DNA from: Variovorax sp. 770b2
Lineage (GTDB): Bacteria; Pseudomonadota; Gammaproteobacteria; Burkholderiales; Burkholderiaceae_C
Assembly: GCF_900115685.1 (NCBI RefSeq)
Contig: NZ_FOXJ01000003.1
Coordinates: 310,001-374,000 of the forward strand
Length of the DNA: 64,000 nucleotides
Reading direction: 5' to 3'
This document shows positions 16,247 through 24,286 of this stretch, in pieces. Each line of letters opens with the position of its first letter. Within the stretch, counting starts at the first letter, position 1. The notes below the pieces were generated by a model. It saw only the letters and a list, made by a program, of their open reading frames with translations, ran no database searches and was not told the origin of the DNA. Both the position numbers and the translations under genes were made by a program.

Positions 16247-17607
16247 TCCGGCCTCGCGCTGTGGGCCGGCACCTCGGCCTCGATGGATGTGTGGCCGCGG
16301 CCCGAGCGCATCGCCAGGCGCCCGCCGATCGCCTCGATGCGCTCGCGCATGTTGCGAAGGCCGATGCCGTGGCTGGGGTCCAGCTGCATCGCCTCGACGT
16401 CGAAGCCCACGCCGTCGTCGCTCACCTCCAGCCGCACGGCCTCGTCGGTAAAGCCGAGCGAGATGTGCACGCGGTGCGCCTCCGCGTGCTTGCGCACGTT
16501 GGTGAGCGCCTCTTGCGTCACGCGAAAGAGCGCGGTCTTGGCCTCTTGCGAGAGCTCGAAGGGCTCGCCCTCGACCATGATGGACGCGTCGATGCTGCCC
16601 TCTTCGCCGAACTCGTGGCCCAGGCGCTCCAGCGCGGCGGGCAGGCCCAGCGTGTCGAGCAGCGCGGGGCGCAGGCGGTGCGAGATGCGGCGCACCTCGA
16701 TGAGCGAATCATTGAGGCGCTGCAGCGCCTTGCCGAGCGCCGGCGGCGCGGGCTGGTGGTCGCGGCCGAGCGCATCGACGGCCGATTCGATCAGCAGCTT
16801 GGCCGACACCAGCGTCTGGCTGGTGCCGTCGTGCAGCTCGCGCGCGAGGTGGCCGCGCTCTTCTTCCTGCGACTGCACCACGCGGCGCGCGAGGAGGCGC
16901 AGCTTGGCTTCGGCCACGCGGTGTTCGCTGAGGTTCAAGAAGAGGCCCGCCGCGCTCACCACGCCCAGGCACAGCGCCGCGATGCCCGCGATCCACAGCA
17001 GCGTGGCGGTGACGTTGGCGTTCATCTGCTTGTCCAGCGCGTCCATGGTCGATTCGATGTCGTCCAGGTACAGGCCGGTGCCGACCATCCAGTTCCAGCG
17101 CGGCAGCGTCGTCACGTAGCCCAGCTTGGGCGCCATCTGCGCGCTGGAGGGCTTGCGCCATTCGTACTCGACGTAGGCACCGCCGTTTTCTTTCGCGCCC
17201 TTGATGAGCTCCTGGATGGTGAAGCGCCCGTGCGAATCGCGCATGCCCCAGAGGTTCTGGCCGACCAGCTCGGGCTGGCGCGAATGCATGAGGGAGTTGC
17301 CCTCCAGGTCGTACACGAAGAAGTAGCCGTCGTCGCCGTAGTCGAGCGCGGCGAGGCGGCGCAGGGCCTCGTTGCGGGTGGCCTCGTCGTCCTGGCCGGA
17401 GTCGTACAGCGGCCGCAGGTTGCTCACGGCCAGCTCGACGTAGCTGCGCAATTCGCTGCGCCGCTGGGCCATGTAGCTGCGCTCGATGAGGGCGCGCTCG
17501 CGCTGTGCGAGGTCGTGCTCCTGGTGCCGCACCGCGAGGGCCACGAGCACCAGTGCGACGAGCAGCGGGGCGACGGCCAGCGCGACGATCTTGGTGCGGA
17601 GGTTCAT
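16243..17607 (-). CDS. Sensor histidine kinase with Cache domain (NarL-system type)
   Basis: 454 residues. TM1 is ~8-27. A single periplasmic Cache_2-type sensor domain spans ~35-185, with the signature DYGDDGYFFVYDLEGNSLMH and the closing WNWMVGTGLYLDDIE. TM2 is ~200-222. A HisKA_3 dimerisation domain follows with H259 in RELHDGTSQTL, then the HATPase domain (N-box LTNVRKHAEAHRV, G1 DDGVGFD, G2 GIGLRNMRERIE). Such Cache domains bind small carboxylates in known cases; the ligand here is unknown. Partner: response regulator at 15557. Confidence 0.9.
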   Translation of the reverse strand: MNLRTKIVALAVAPLLVALVLVALAVRHQEHDLAQRERALIERSYMAQRRSELRSYVELAVSNLRPLYDSGQDDEATRNEALRRLAALDYGDDGYFFVYDLEGNSLMHSRQPELVGQNLWGMRDSHGRFTIQELIKGAKENGGAYVEYEWRKPSSAQMAPKLGYVTTLPRWNWMVGTGLYLDDIESTMDALDKQMNANVTATLLWIAGIAALCLGVVSAAGLFLNLSEHRVAEAKLRLLARRVVQSQEEERGHLARELHDGTSQTLVSAKLLIESAVDALGRDHQPAPPALGKALQRLNDSLIEVRRISHRLRPALLDTLGLPAALERLGHEFGEEGSIDASIMVEGEPFELSQEAKTALFRVTQEALTNVRKHAEAHRVHISLGFTDEAVRLEVSDDGVGFDVEAMQLDPSHGIGLRNMRERIEAIGGRLAMRSGRGHTSIEAEVPAHSARPE

Positions 17608-17950
17608 GGGGGAGGAAGACTACCACTGGGGAGGGGTGGGAGAATTGGTCCGCGGGTTCGAGGAAAAAGTCCATGCGGTGACGTTGGTTGACAGTGCGCC
17701 GCGCCGGATCGGCCTACAACACAGGCACGCCAACCAATGAAGGATGAAGCATGGAGCTATGCACCAAGGGCCGTGCGCAAGGAAAGCCGCAGGAGTCCTA
17801 TCGGAAGCGCGCCCTGCCCGGCTGGAGCAATTCGCCTCTCACGGAGCGACTGATCCTGTCCTGCCCGATGACGCGATGACGCGATGGGACTGATCGTCAG
17901 CCGCACCGGACGACGGTGAAATCTGGGGGCTCGATGCCCTCAGGCAAATC
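17608..17950. other. Intergenic region, 343 bp
   Basis: Contains a 42-codon frame (17751-17879, plus strand) with an AAGGATGAAGC leader, but its product resembles nothing known. A short GATGACGC tandem repeat lies around 17866-17882. This is the 3' side of the PAAR-effector module. Confidence 0.4.
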
Positions 17951-18418
17951 TCAGCGCTCCTCCCTGAACCCGGGAAGCGGCTGCGGGTTGCAGTCCGGCA
18001 GGTCCAAGGCCATGGCGTCCGGATAGAGCTGCACCGATGCGAAATCGTTGCTCGACACGCCAAGCTGCTTTCTCTCCCGATAGGCATGCGAGGAGAGCCT
18101 GATGGGCAACTCCACAGGGAGCAGGATGCGCAGCGCACGCCCGGTGTTCTCGGCACGCCTGCGCGCCAGCGCCTGTGTCGCGGCGAGGGACGTTCCCGTC
18201 GCCTCGATCGACGCCCCCGTTTCGACAGAGGCATCGATGTATCTCGCGAACATCGATTGGGCGCGATCGATCCATGCAACCAGCTTGACGACCTGGGCGC
18301 TGTCGAGATCGGCTGAACCATCGGTGAAGGCCAGCGGGACCTGAACGATGCGTTGGCATGCCGATGCGCAAGCACAAGCCGCGAAAAGAAGGATCGATGC
18401 GAGCGCTCTAGCTTGCAT
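17951..18418 (-). CDS. Secreted OmpA-like partner of PAAR effector, copy A (candidate immunity protein)
   Basis: 155 residues from ATG 18418. This start is chosen because it reproduces the 11-nt overlap with the effector stop that is also seen in copy B. Sec signal peptide: MQARALASILLFAACACASA. The mature part has an OmpA-C-like pattern: F-x-D-G-S-A-D-L near the start, then ARRRAENTGRALRILL. It ends with LDLPDCNPQPLPGF. The paralogue at 31469 has the same layout, including the L-P-D-C-x-P-x-P end. Gene coupling to a toxin-type effector and export to the periplasm suggest an immunity role; this is inference. Confidence 0.7.
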   Translation of the reverse strand: MQARALASILLFAACACASACQRIVQVPLAFTDGSADLDSAQVVKLVAWIDRAQSMFARYIDASVETGASIEATGTSLAATQALARRRAENTGRALRILLPVELPIRLSSHAYRERKQLGVSSNDFASVQLYPDAMALDLPDCNPQPLPGFREER

Positions 18419-19415
18419 AGAACACCTCGCCCCAGACGATGTAGCCGGCAATGCTGTCTGCGTTGGTCTTCATCTTTTCAGGCTCCGCTTTCGCTGCGGC
18501 CCGACTCGAGCGCAGGTAGTAGAGGGTGTCGAAGCTGCAGAAGCAGTCGTCGAAATGAGTGACTTCGTGAATCAATGTCGAAAGCATCGAGTCCTCGTCT
18601 GCGGAAAGCGGACGAAGCTCACAGAACTTCAGGTTGATCGCGATGGTGCGAGTTCTGGTATCCGGCTTGCAGACCGCCGCAGCAGCGTCTTCGGCATTGC
18701 GCGGCAGTATGCAGCCCACGTTCTTCAACGCGGTCTCGGAAAAGCGAACGAAGTTGCTGCAATTCAAAGCGCGAAGCACCCGCGCGCAAGCGACGAGGCC
18801 CGTTCTCAGGTACTCGCGCATCGGTTGATCCGACGCACCGAACCAGTCTTTCACCCGAAGCTGCTCGAGCTCTCCCCAGCGCTCCAGCTCCGGCAGCCGC
18901 TTTTTCTCGATGAGCGATACCGCCTTGTCCCGCAGGTCCAGCACCAAAGTACAGAACGCCTTGTTCGTCATGTCCGGGCAGATGTTTTCGGTCTGCTCAG
19001 CCTCCGGCGGATGCTTCACGCCGTCGTCCACCAGCCTCTTCATGCCGATGCGCCCGGCGTGTTCATCCACGAGCGCAAGAGCCATCACGTCATCGGGTGG
19101 CGGCTCCCCGTCGGCGCCGTGCCACAGATCGTCATGGCAGGAGGTGGTTTGAAGCATGGAGGCGATGGGCTGCGGCCGAGGACATTGGCACATGACCACA
19201 TCTCCAGCCAACGCGACCTCCGAGATGAAGCCCTCGCGTCGCGGGCCGCCGGCCTTGGCGATGATGCCGACGCTGTGGCATCCCTCGCAATAGGCTCGGC
19301 CGCCTATCAAGGCGACCTGATGGCCGTGGATGGTCGAGCTCAGTGCACCGACATAAGGCAGCACCCGGCCGCCGCAGATCGGCGGATCGCCGACCACAAG
19401 AGTTCTGCGCAACAT
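18408..19415 (-). CDS. PAAR-domain metallopeptidase effector (aspzincin-like), copy A
   Basis: 335 residues. Residues 1-~85 form a PAAR-type domain (VVGDPPICGGRVLPYVG, HQVALIGGRAYCEGC, GDVVMCQC), the tip of type VI secretion spikes. A middle region carries EQTENICPDMTNKAFCTLVL, shared with copy B. The C-terminus has HEVTH at 283-287 and then CSFDTLYY, fitting the M35/aspzincin zinc site (two His plus Asp of G-T-x-D-x-x-Y). Predicted: a type VI-delivered protease. No VgrG, adaptor or structural T6SS gene lies in the window, so this is an orphan cargo locus. The secreted partner gene overlaps its 3' end by 11 nt. Confidence 0.85.
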   Translation of the reverse strand: MLRRTLVVGDPPICGGRVLPYVGALSSTIHGHQVALIGGRAYCEGCHSVGIIAKAGGPRREGFISEVALAGDVVMCQCPRPQPIASMLQTTSCHDDLWHGADGEPPPDDVMALALVDEHAGRIGMKRLVDDGVKHPPEAEQTENICPDMTNKAFCTLVLDLRDKAVSLIEKKRLPELERWGELEQLRVKDWFGASDQPMREYLRTGLVACARVLRALNCSNFVRFSETALKNVGCILPRNAEDAAAAVCKPDTRTRTIAINLKFCELRPLSADEDSMLSTLIHEVTHFDDCFCSFDTLYYLRSSRAAAKAEPEKMKTNADSIAGYIVWGEVFYAS

Positions 19416-19507
19416 TTCCTGCTCCCGAAGTTCTGGACTTCAGGTTTTAGGTCGATGCACCGAATGACACTGTTGCCCAACGTCAATCGGGTTGGGCGTT
19501 TTCCTCG

Positions 19508-19672
19508 CTATCGCGGGATTTCGCTCGGGGGCCTGTCGGTCCGTCCGGAGTTTTTGTTTTGCGGCAGCAAGCCGCGCTCGCCCAGCCCCTCCATCAGCGC
19601 CTCCTGATCCGCACCACCTTCGGCGTCCATCTGCGTGACGGGGATCTTTCGCGAGAAGCCCGGTGGATTCAT
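19508..19672 (-). CDS. Possible small protein, 54 residues
   Basis: Begins 22 nt after the stop of the MFS gene on the same strand, ATG 19672 to TAG 19508. Sequence MNPPGFSRKIPVTQMDAEGG then ADQEALMEGLGERGLLPQNK. Third codon positions are strongly G/C-rich, as in real genes here, but there is no family match and no strong ribosome site. It could be the tail of the MFS operon or the remnant of a larger gene. Confidence 0.3.
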   Translation of the reverse strand: MNPPGFSRKIPVTQMDAEGGADQEALMEGLGERGLLPQNKNSGRTDRPPSEIPR

Positions 19673-19694
19673 CGCGTGCCGGCGGCAGTCCCGC

Positions 19695-20990
19695 TTATCC
19701 GCCGACTGCCAAAGGCACGGGCCGGCGTCGGAATTCCGTCAGGTACAGCAGCAAGGCCATCGACACAAACCCACCCCCCAGCAGGCACAACCCGGTCCAG
19801 CCGTGGAACGCATACACCGCGGCCGCAATGCCCGAAGCCACCGCGGCGCAAATGAAGATGAACGTCATGAAGAGGCCATTGAGCCGGCCGCGCAGTTCAG
19901 GCGCCAGCATGAAGAGGCTGCGGAAGTTGAGCACCTGGCACAGCTGCACCGCCCCATCGAGCAGGATGCCGGCTGCGACCAGCCCGGCCAGCGAATGGAA
20001 GTGCATCGACACGGCGCCCAGCACGAAGGACAGCAGCGCGACGACGATGGCCGCGCCCGTCGCGGGACGGGTCCATCCACGGTCGGCCAGCCGCCCCGCG
20101 ACCGGGGCCAGCAAGGCGCCCGCCGCACCCGCCAGCGCGAAGAGGCCGATGCCGCGTTGTCCCATCCCGAACTCATGCACCAGCGCCAGCGGCACGGCCG
20201 TCCAGAAGGCCTGGAAGGCCGCGAACATCATTCCCTGGTACCACCCGCGGCGGCGCAAGAGCGGCGTGTTCCACACGATGCCCGGCAGCGACGCCATGGT
20301 GCGCGCATAGCCGATGGACGCATGCGGCCGGCGCTCGGGCAGCACGCGCCACAGCACGGCGATGAGCGAGGCCATGAGCACGGCCGAGATCCAGAACAGC
20401 GCGCGCCAGCCCAGGCTCGCGGCCACCATGCTCGCAAAGGGCCGCGCCAGCATGATCCCGCCCAGGAGACCCGCCATGATGTTGCCGACCACCTTGCCGC
20501 GTGATGCCTCGGGCGCCAGGTGCGAGGCAAAGGGCAGCAGCACCTGCGCCGCGACCGCGCAGGCGCCGACCACGAACGATGCCGCGAGAAAGGTCACGGC
20601 CGAATTGGAGAGCGCGATGCCCACCAGCCCGATGACCGCGCCGAACAGCGCGCCGATGATGAGCCGCCGGTTCTCGACCACGTCGGCCAGCGGCACCAGC
20701 AGCAGGAGGCCCGCGCCGTAGCCCAGCTGGGTCAGCGTCATGATCAGGCCGGCCAGGCCCGCGTGAAGCTCCAGCGCATCGGAGATCGGGCCGATCAGCG
20801 GCTGGGCGTAGTAGATGTTCGCCACGCACAGGCCGCAGGCCACGGCGAAGACGAAGGTCAGTGCGGGTGTCAGCGCGGGAGGTTGCGCGGGGGGTGGCGC
20901 GGAGGAGGCGCCGCCATGGCTGGCACTGTGGGCCTTGTCGGCCCGGGCGATGTTCGCCGCGGTGGGGGTGGGAGCGTCGGGGAGTGGCAC
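19695..20990 (-). CDS. MFS transporter
   Basis: 431 residues from GTG 20990 (GAGG 8 nt upstream); the frame is open to 21104 but that part is Pro-rich and unlike a membrane protein N-terminus. About 12 transmembrane segments. MFS landmarks: TLTQLGYGAGLLLLVPLADV with the loop VENRRL between TM2 and TM3, and a matching ADRGWTRP loop in the second half. Resembles proton-driven drug or metabolite exporters of the YbcL/AraJ type. Substrate unknown. Confidence 0.85.
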   Translation of the reverse strand: MPLPDAPTPTAANIARADKAHSASHGGASSAPPPAQPPALTPALTFVFAVACGLCVANIYYAQPLIGPISDALELHAGLAGLIMTLTQLGYGAGLLLLVPLADVVENRRLIIGALFGAVIGLVGIALSNSAVTFLAASFVVGACAVAAQVLLPFASHLAPEASRGKVVGNIMAGLLGGIMLARPFASMVAASLGWRALFWISAVLMASLIAVLWRVLPERRPHASIGYARTMASLPGIVWNTPLLRRRGWYQGMMFAAFQAFWTAVPLALVHEFGMGQRGIGLFALAGAAGALLAPVAGRLADRGWTRPATGAAIVVALLSFVLGAVSMHFHSLAGLVAAGILLDGAVQLCQVLNFRSLFMLAPELRGRLNGLFMTFIFICAAVASGIAAAVYAFHGWTGLCLLGGGFVSMALLLYLTEFRRRPVPLAVGG

Positions 20991-21104
20991 TGGAGGCCTC
21001 GGTAACTGGGGAGCGGTGGGAGCGAAAAGAGGGGGGTGCCAAGGGTTAACCCGGCCCCGAGTCACCTTAGCACGCGCGTTCGATTCCTGCAGGCGCAGGC
21101 TCAA

Positions 21105-22043
21105 TCAATGCAGGCTGGTGGGCCGGCCCGAGGCCACCCAGGCATCGAGCCCGCCGGTGAGCGGCAAGGCGCGCCGCGCACCGCGCGCCAGCAGCACGCG
21201 CGCCGCCTGCGCGGCCGACACCTCGTTGGGGCAGTTGCAGTACAGCACCACGTCGCGGTTCGGGTCGATCGCCAGGTCCAGGTGGCGGTGCTGCAGCGCC
21301 TTGAGCGTGTAGGGCAGCGCACCCGGAATGCGGCGCGGATCGACCTGCACGCCGGCCTTGCCGCGCACGTCGATGATCAAGGGGGGCTCCTCGCCGCCCA
21401 GCATGTCGTACAGCTCGTCCACCGAGATGCGCGGCATGCCGGTGAGCCGCATGAAGGCGCGGCGGCGCCAGTAGCGCACGGCCAGGATCACCAGCAGCAG
21501 CACCGCGATCGCCGCGGTGGCAATGCCGCCGGCCTGCGCCAGCACGGCGAGCACTTCCTGGATCTGGTTTCGGAAGGCCCAGCCCAGGCCCAGGAACAGG
21601 CCCGTCCAGATGAGCGCGGCGCCCACGTCGAAGCCGATGAAGCGCCGCACCGACATGCCCAGCGCGCCGGCCATCGGCGGCGCCACCACCGAGACGCCCG
21701 GCACGAACTTGGCGGCCACCAGCGACAGGCCGCCCCAGTCGGTGATGAGCGATTCGCCGCGCCGCACGCACGAGTCGGGCGACAGCGAGATGCGGCACAA
21801 AAGGCGCATGAAGCGGTAGCCGAAGCGGCGGCCCGCGTAGAACCAGGCGCCGTCGCCCAGCAGGTTGGCGATGACCGCGGCGAGCACCACGCCGATGACC
21901 GACACATCGCCCGCCGCCAGCAGCGCCCCCGTGACCACCAGCACCGCGGCGGCCGGCACCGGCAGCCCCAGGCGTGCGGCAAAGCTGGCGACGAACACCA
22001 CGAGGATCGCGTTCTGCACCAGCAGCGACATCAGCTGTGCCAT
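21105..22043 (-). CDS. DedA/VTT-domain membrane protein fused to a rhodanese domain
   Basis: 312 residues from ATG 22043 (AAAGG upstream). Residues 1-~205 are a DedA/VTT membrane domain (GDGAWFYAGRRFGYRF, AKFVPGVSVVAPPMAGALGM). Residues ~215-310 are a rhodanese domain (LIIDVRGKAG, VVLYCNCPNEVSAAQAA) with candidate active-site Cys 271 in the C-P-N-E-V-S loop. DedA proteins are lipid scramblase or flippase-related; rhodaneses transfer sulfur. The join occurs across Burkholderiales, but its biochemical meaning is not established. The stop lies 114 nt upstream of the MFS start, on the same strand. Confidence 0.88.
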   Translation of the reverse strand: MAQLMSLLVQNAILVVFVASFAARLGLPVPAAAVLVVTGALLAAGDVSVIGVVLAAVIANLLGDGAWFYAGRRFGYRFMRLLCRISLSPDSCVRRGESLITDWGGLSLVAAKFVPGVSVVAPPMAGALGMSVRRFIGFDVGAALIWTGLFLGLGWAFRNQIQEVLAVLAQAGGIATAAIAVLLLVILAVRYWRRRAFMRLTGMPRISVDELYDMLGGEEPPLIIDVRGKAGVQVDPRRIPGALPYTLKALQHRHLDLAIDPNRDVVLYCNCPNEVSAAQAARVLLARGARRALPLTGGLDAWVASGRPTSLH

Positions 22044-22161
22044 GCCAGCCTTTCGGTCGATGCGCCAAGCGGGTGCGGGGTGGGAGCGGGGTTCATGCGA
22101 ACCCCGATTGTCCGGCATGGCCCAAGAACGTATCGGGCGCAGGCCATTCGAGAACGCCGTT

Positions 22162-23553
22162 TCAGCCGGCCCGCGAGACGCTGAAAGCGAAGGTGTTCAT
22201 CCCGTCCTCGCTCGATGCGCTGACCTGCCCGCCATGCATGCTCGCCACCGCCTTGACGATGGCCAGGCCCAGGCCGTGGCCGTGGTGCTCGCCGCCGTCG
22301 TTGCGGGCGGCATCCACACGGTAGAAGCGATCGAACAGGTGCTGCAGGTGCTGCTCGCCGATGGCCGCGCCGGGGTTCGACACGGCGATCCAGGTCGCAG
22401 CCGGTTCCTCCCGCAGCGTGACGGTGATCTGCGCGCCCGGCCGCGAGTGCTCGATGGCGTTCTGCAGCAGGTTCGACATGGCGCGGCGGAACAGCGCGCT
22501 CTCCAGCCGCGCCTGGGCCTGCACGTCGCCCGCGATGCCGACCCGCGAGCCGCTTTCGTCGAGCACGAACTCGAAGAAGTCGATGGTCTTGCGCACCTCC
22601 TGCGCCACGGGCGTGAGCACGAGCCCGGTGGCCACCTCGCCGCGATCGGCGCGTGCGAGGAACAGCATGTCGTTGATGATGGAGCGCAGCCGCTCCAGGT
22701 CCTCCAGGTTGGCCTGCAGCACCTCCTGGAACTCGCCCGCGCTGCGCTGGCGGGAGAGCGCGACCTGCGTGCTGCCGATGAGGTTGGCGAGCGGCGTGCG
22801 CAGTTCGTGCGCGACGTCGGCGTTGAAGGCCTCCAGCTGGCCGTAGGCCTCTTCGAGCCGGGCGAGCGCGCCGTTGAAAGCCTCGGCGAGCGCCGAGAGC
22901 TCGACCGGCAGCGCCGTCGTCTGCAGGCGCTGCGACAGCGTCTTGGGCCGCAGCGCCAGCGCCTCGCCCGACAGCCGCTCCAGCGGCCGCAGCCCCAGGC
23001 GGGCGATCCAGTAGCCCGCCAAGGCCACCACGAGCACGCCGCCCAGCCCCAGGGCCAGCAGGGCCGTGAGGAAGGTCTCGCGCGTGCGTTCGTAGGGCTC
23101 CGAGTTGCGCCCCACGATGAGCCGCACCGCCGGCCGGTTCTCGAACGGCGGCACGTGGACCGAGAGCGTGCGGAACGGCCGCTCCTGCCCCGGCAGGAGG
23201 ATGTCGGTGCTGCGGCCGTTGGCCTCGCGGGTAAGTCCATCGATTTCGGCCAGGCCCTTGCCGTACTGGAAGCGCGGGTCGTCGCTCAGCACCCAGAAGC
23301 GCACGCTGCCGTCTTCGGGCGTGAGCGCGTCCATGCGGGCCTGCACGCGCGACCAGCGCTCGGGCGTGCCGATGGCCTGGATCCAGAACTGCAGGCTCTT
23401 GACGGTGGTGTCGAGCTCTTCGTACTGGTGGCGCTCCAGCTCGCGCGCGAGCACGCCGTGCAGCGCGGCGCCGATGAGCGCGAAGGTGGCCAGCGCCACC
23501 ACCGCGAACATCGCCACCAGCCGCGCGGTGATGGAGCCCTTCTCGAGTTTCAC
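22162..23553 (-). CDS. Heavy-metal-type sensor histidine kinase (CusS/IrlS-like)
   Basis: 463 residues. TM1 ~12-34, periplasmic sensor ~35-158, TM2 ~160-183, HAMP ~184-237 (LRPLERLS), HisKA with H249 (NADVAHELRTPLANLIG), HATPase with N-box NLLQNAIEHS and G2 GHGLGLAIVKAV. The start is GTG 23553, overlapping the response-regulator stop by 4 nt. Last gene of the five-gene efflux operon. Family architecture fits metal-responsive CusS/CopS kinases; the ligand is not proven, and the efflux pump it serves is of the drug (HAE-1/MdtB) type, not the metal (CusA) type. Confidence 0.88.
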   Translation of the reverse strand: MKLEKGSITARLVAMFAVVALATFALIGAALHGVLARELERHQYEELDTTVKSLQFWIQAIGTPERWSRVQARMDALTPEDGSVRFWVLSDDPRFQYGKGLAEIDGLTREANGRSTDILLPGQERPFRTLSVHVPPFENRPAVRLIVGRNSEPYERTRETFLTALLALGLGGVLVVALAGYWIARLGLRPLERLSGEALALRPKTLSQRLQTTALPVELSALAEAFNGALARLEEAYGQLEAFNADVAHELRTPLANLIGSTQVALSRQRSAGEFQEVLQANLEDLERLRSIINDMLFLARADRGEVATGLVLTPVAQEVRKTIDFFEFVLDESGSRVGIAGDVQAQARLESALFRRAMSNLLQNAIEHSRPGAQITVTLREEPAATWIAVSNPGAAIGEQHLQHLFDRFYRVDAARNDGGEHHGHGLGLAIVKAVASMHGGQVSASSEDGMNTFAFSVSRAG

Positions 23554-24257
23554 AGGGCGCCGCCCTCCCCTTGTGCTTCGTTCTCGGTGTCCCGCAGTTC
23601 CATGACATAGCCCATGCCGCGGATGGTGTGCAGCACCTTGGGGCTGAAGGGCACGTCGATCTTGTCGCGCAGCCGCTTGATGGCCACCTCGACCACGTTG
23701 GTGTTGCTGTCGAAGTTCATGTCCCACACCAGCTCGGCGATGGCGGTCTTCGAGAGAATCTCGCCCTGGCGGCGCGCGAGCACGGCCAGCAGCGCGAACT
23801 CCTTGGCCGTGAGGTCGATGCGCGTCGCGCCGCGAAAAGCCTTGCGCGCGAGCAGGTCGATCTGCAGGTTGGCGATGCGCAGCTGCACGGGCTCTTGCTT
23901 GCGGCCGCGGCGGTTCAGCGCCTGCAGGCGGGCCAGCAGTTCGAGGAACGAGAAGGGCTTGATGAGGTAGTCGTCCGCGCCTTCGTGCAGGCCCTTGATG
24001 CGGTCTTCCACGCGGTCGCGGGCGGTGAGCATGATGACCGGCGTCTCCTTGACGGCGCGCAGCGCGCGCAGCACCGCGAAGCCGTCCTGCCCCGGCAGCA
24101 TGACGTCCAGCACGATCACGTCGTACTCGTGCGTGAGCGCCAGGTGCTGGCCGTCGATGCCGTTGTGCGCCATGTCGACCGTGCAGCCCTGCTCGGTCAG
24201 CCCCTTGGAGAGGTAGTCCGCGGTTCTCAGCTCGTCTTCGACAATCAGGATCTTCAT
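23550..24257 (-). CDS. OmpR-family response regulator (CusR/CopR-like)
   Basis: 235 residues from ATG 24257. The receiver has phospho-acceptor D51 (VIVLDVMLPGQDGF) and the Lys in DDYLIKPFSF. The C-terminal winged helix ends VEVAIKRLRDKIDVPF and HTIRGMGYVM, the standard trans_reg_C signature. Sits 29 nt after the RND gene and overlaps the kinase gene, so it is probably the cognate regulator of the whole operon. A tandem repeat upstream of the operon (30215-30232) is a candidate binding site. Confidence 0.92.
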   Translation of the reverse strand: MKILIVEDELRTADYLSKGLTEQGCTVDMAHNGIDGQHLALTHEYDVIVLDVMLPGQDGFAVLRALRAVKETPVIMLTARDRVEDRIKGLHEGADDYLIKPFSFLELLARLQALNRRGRKQEPVQLRIANLQIDLLARKAFRGATRIDLTAKEFALLAVLARRQGEILSKTAIAELVWDMNFDSNTNVVEVAIKRLRDKIDVPFSPKVLHTIRGMGYVMELRDTENEAQGEGGAL

Positions 24258-24286
24258 GCTTTTGTCTCGCTCCATTCGGCTGGCAC

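Noticed and set aside
17751..17879. A 42-codon plus-strand frame with an AAGGATGAAGC leader downstream of the kinase gene region.
   Set aside because: No family resemblance, ends in a short GATGACGC repeat and overlaps nothing conserved. Too short to support without homologues.
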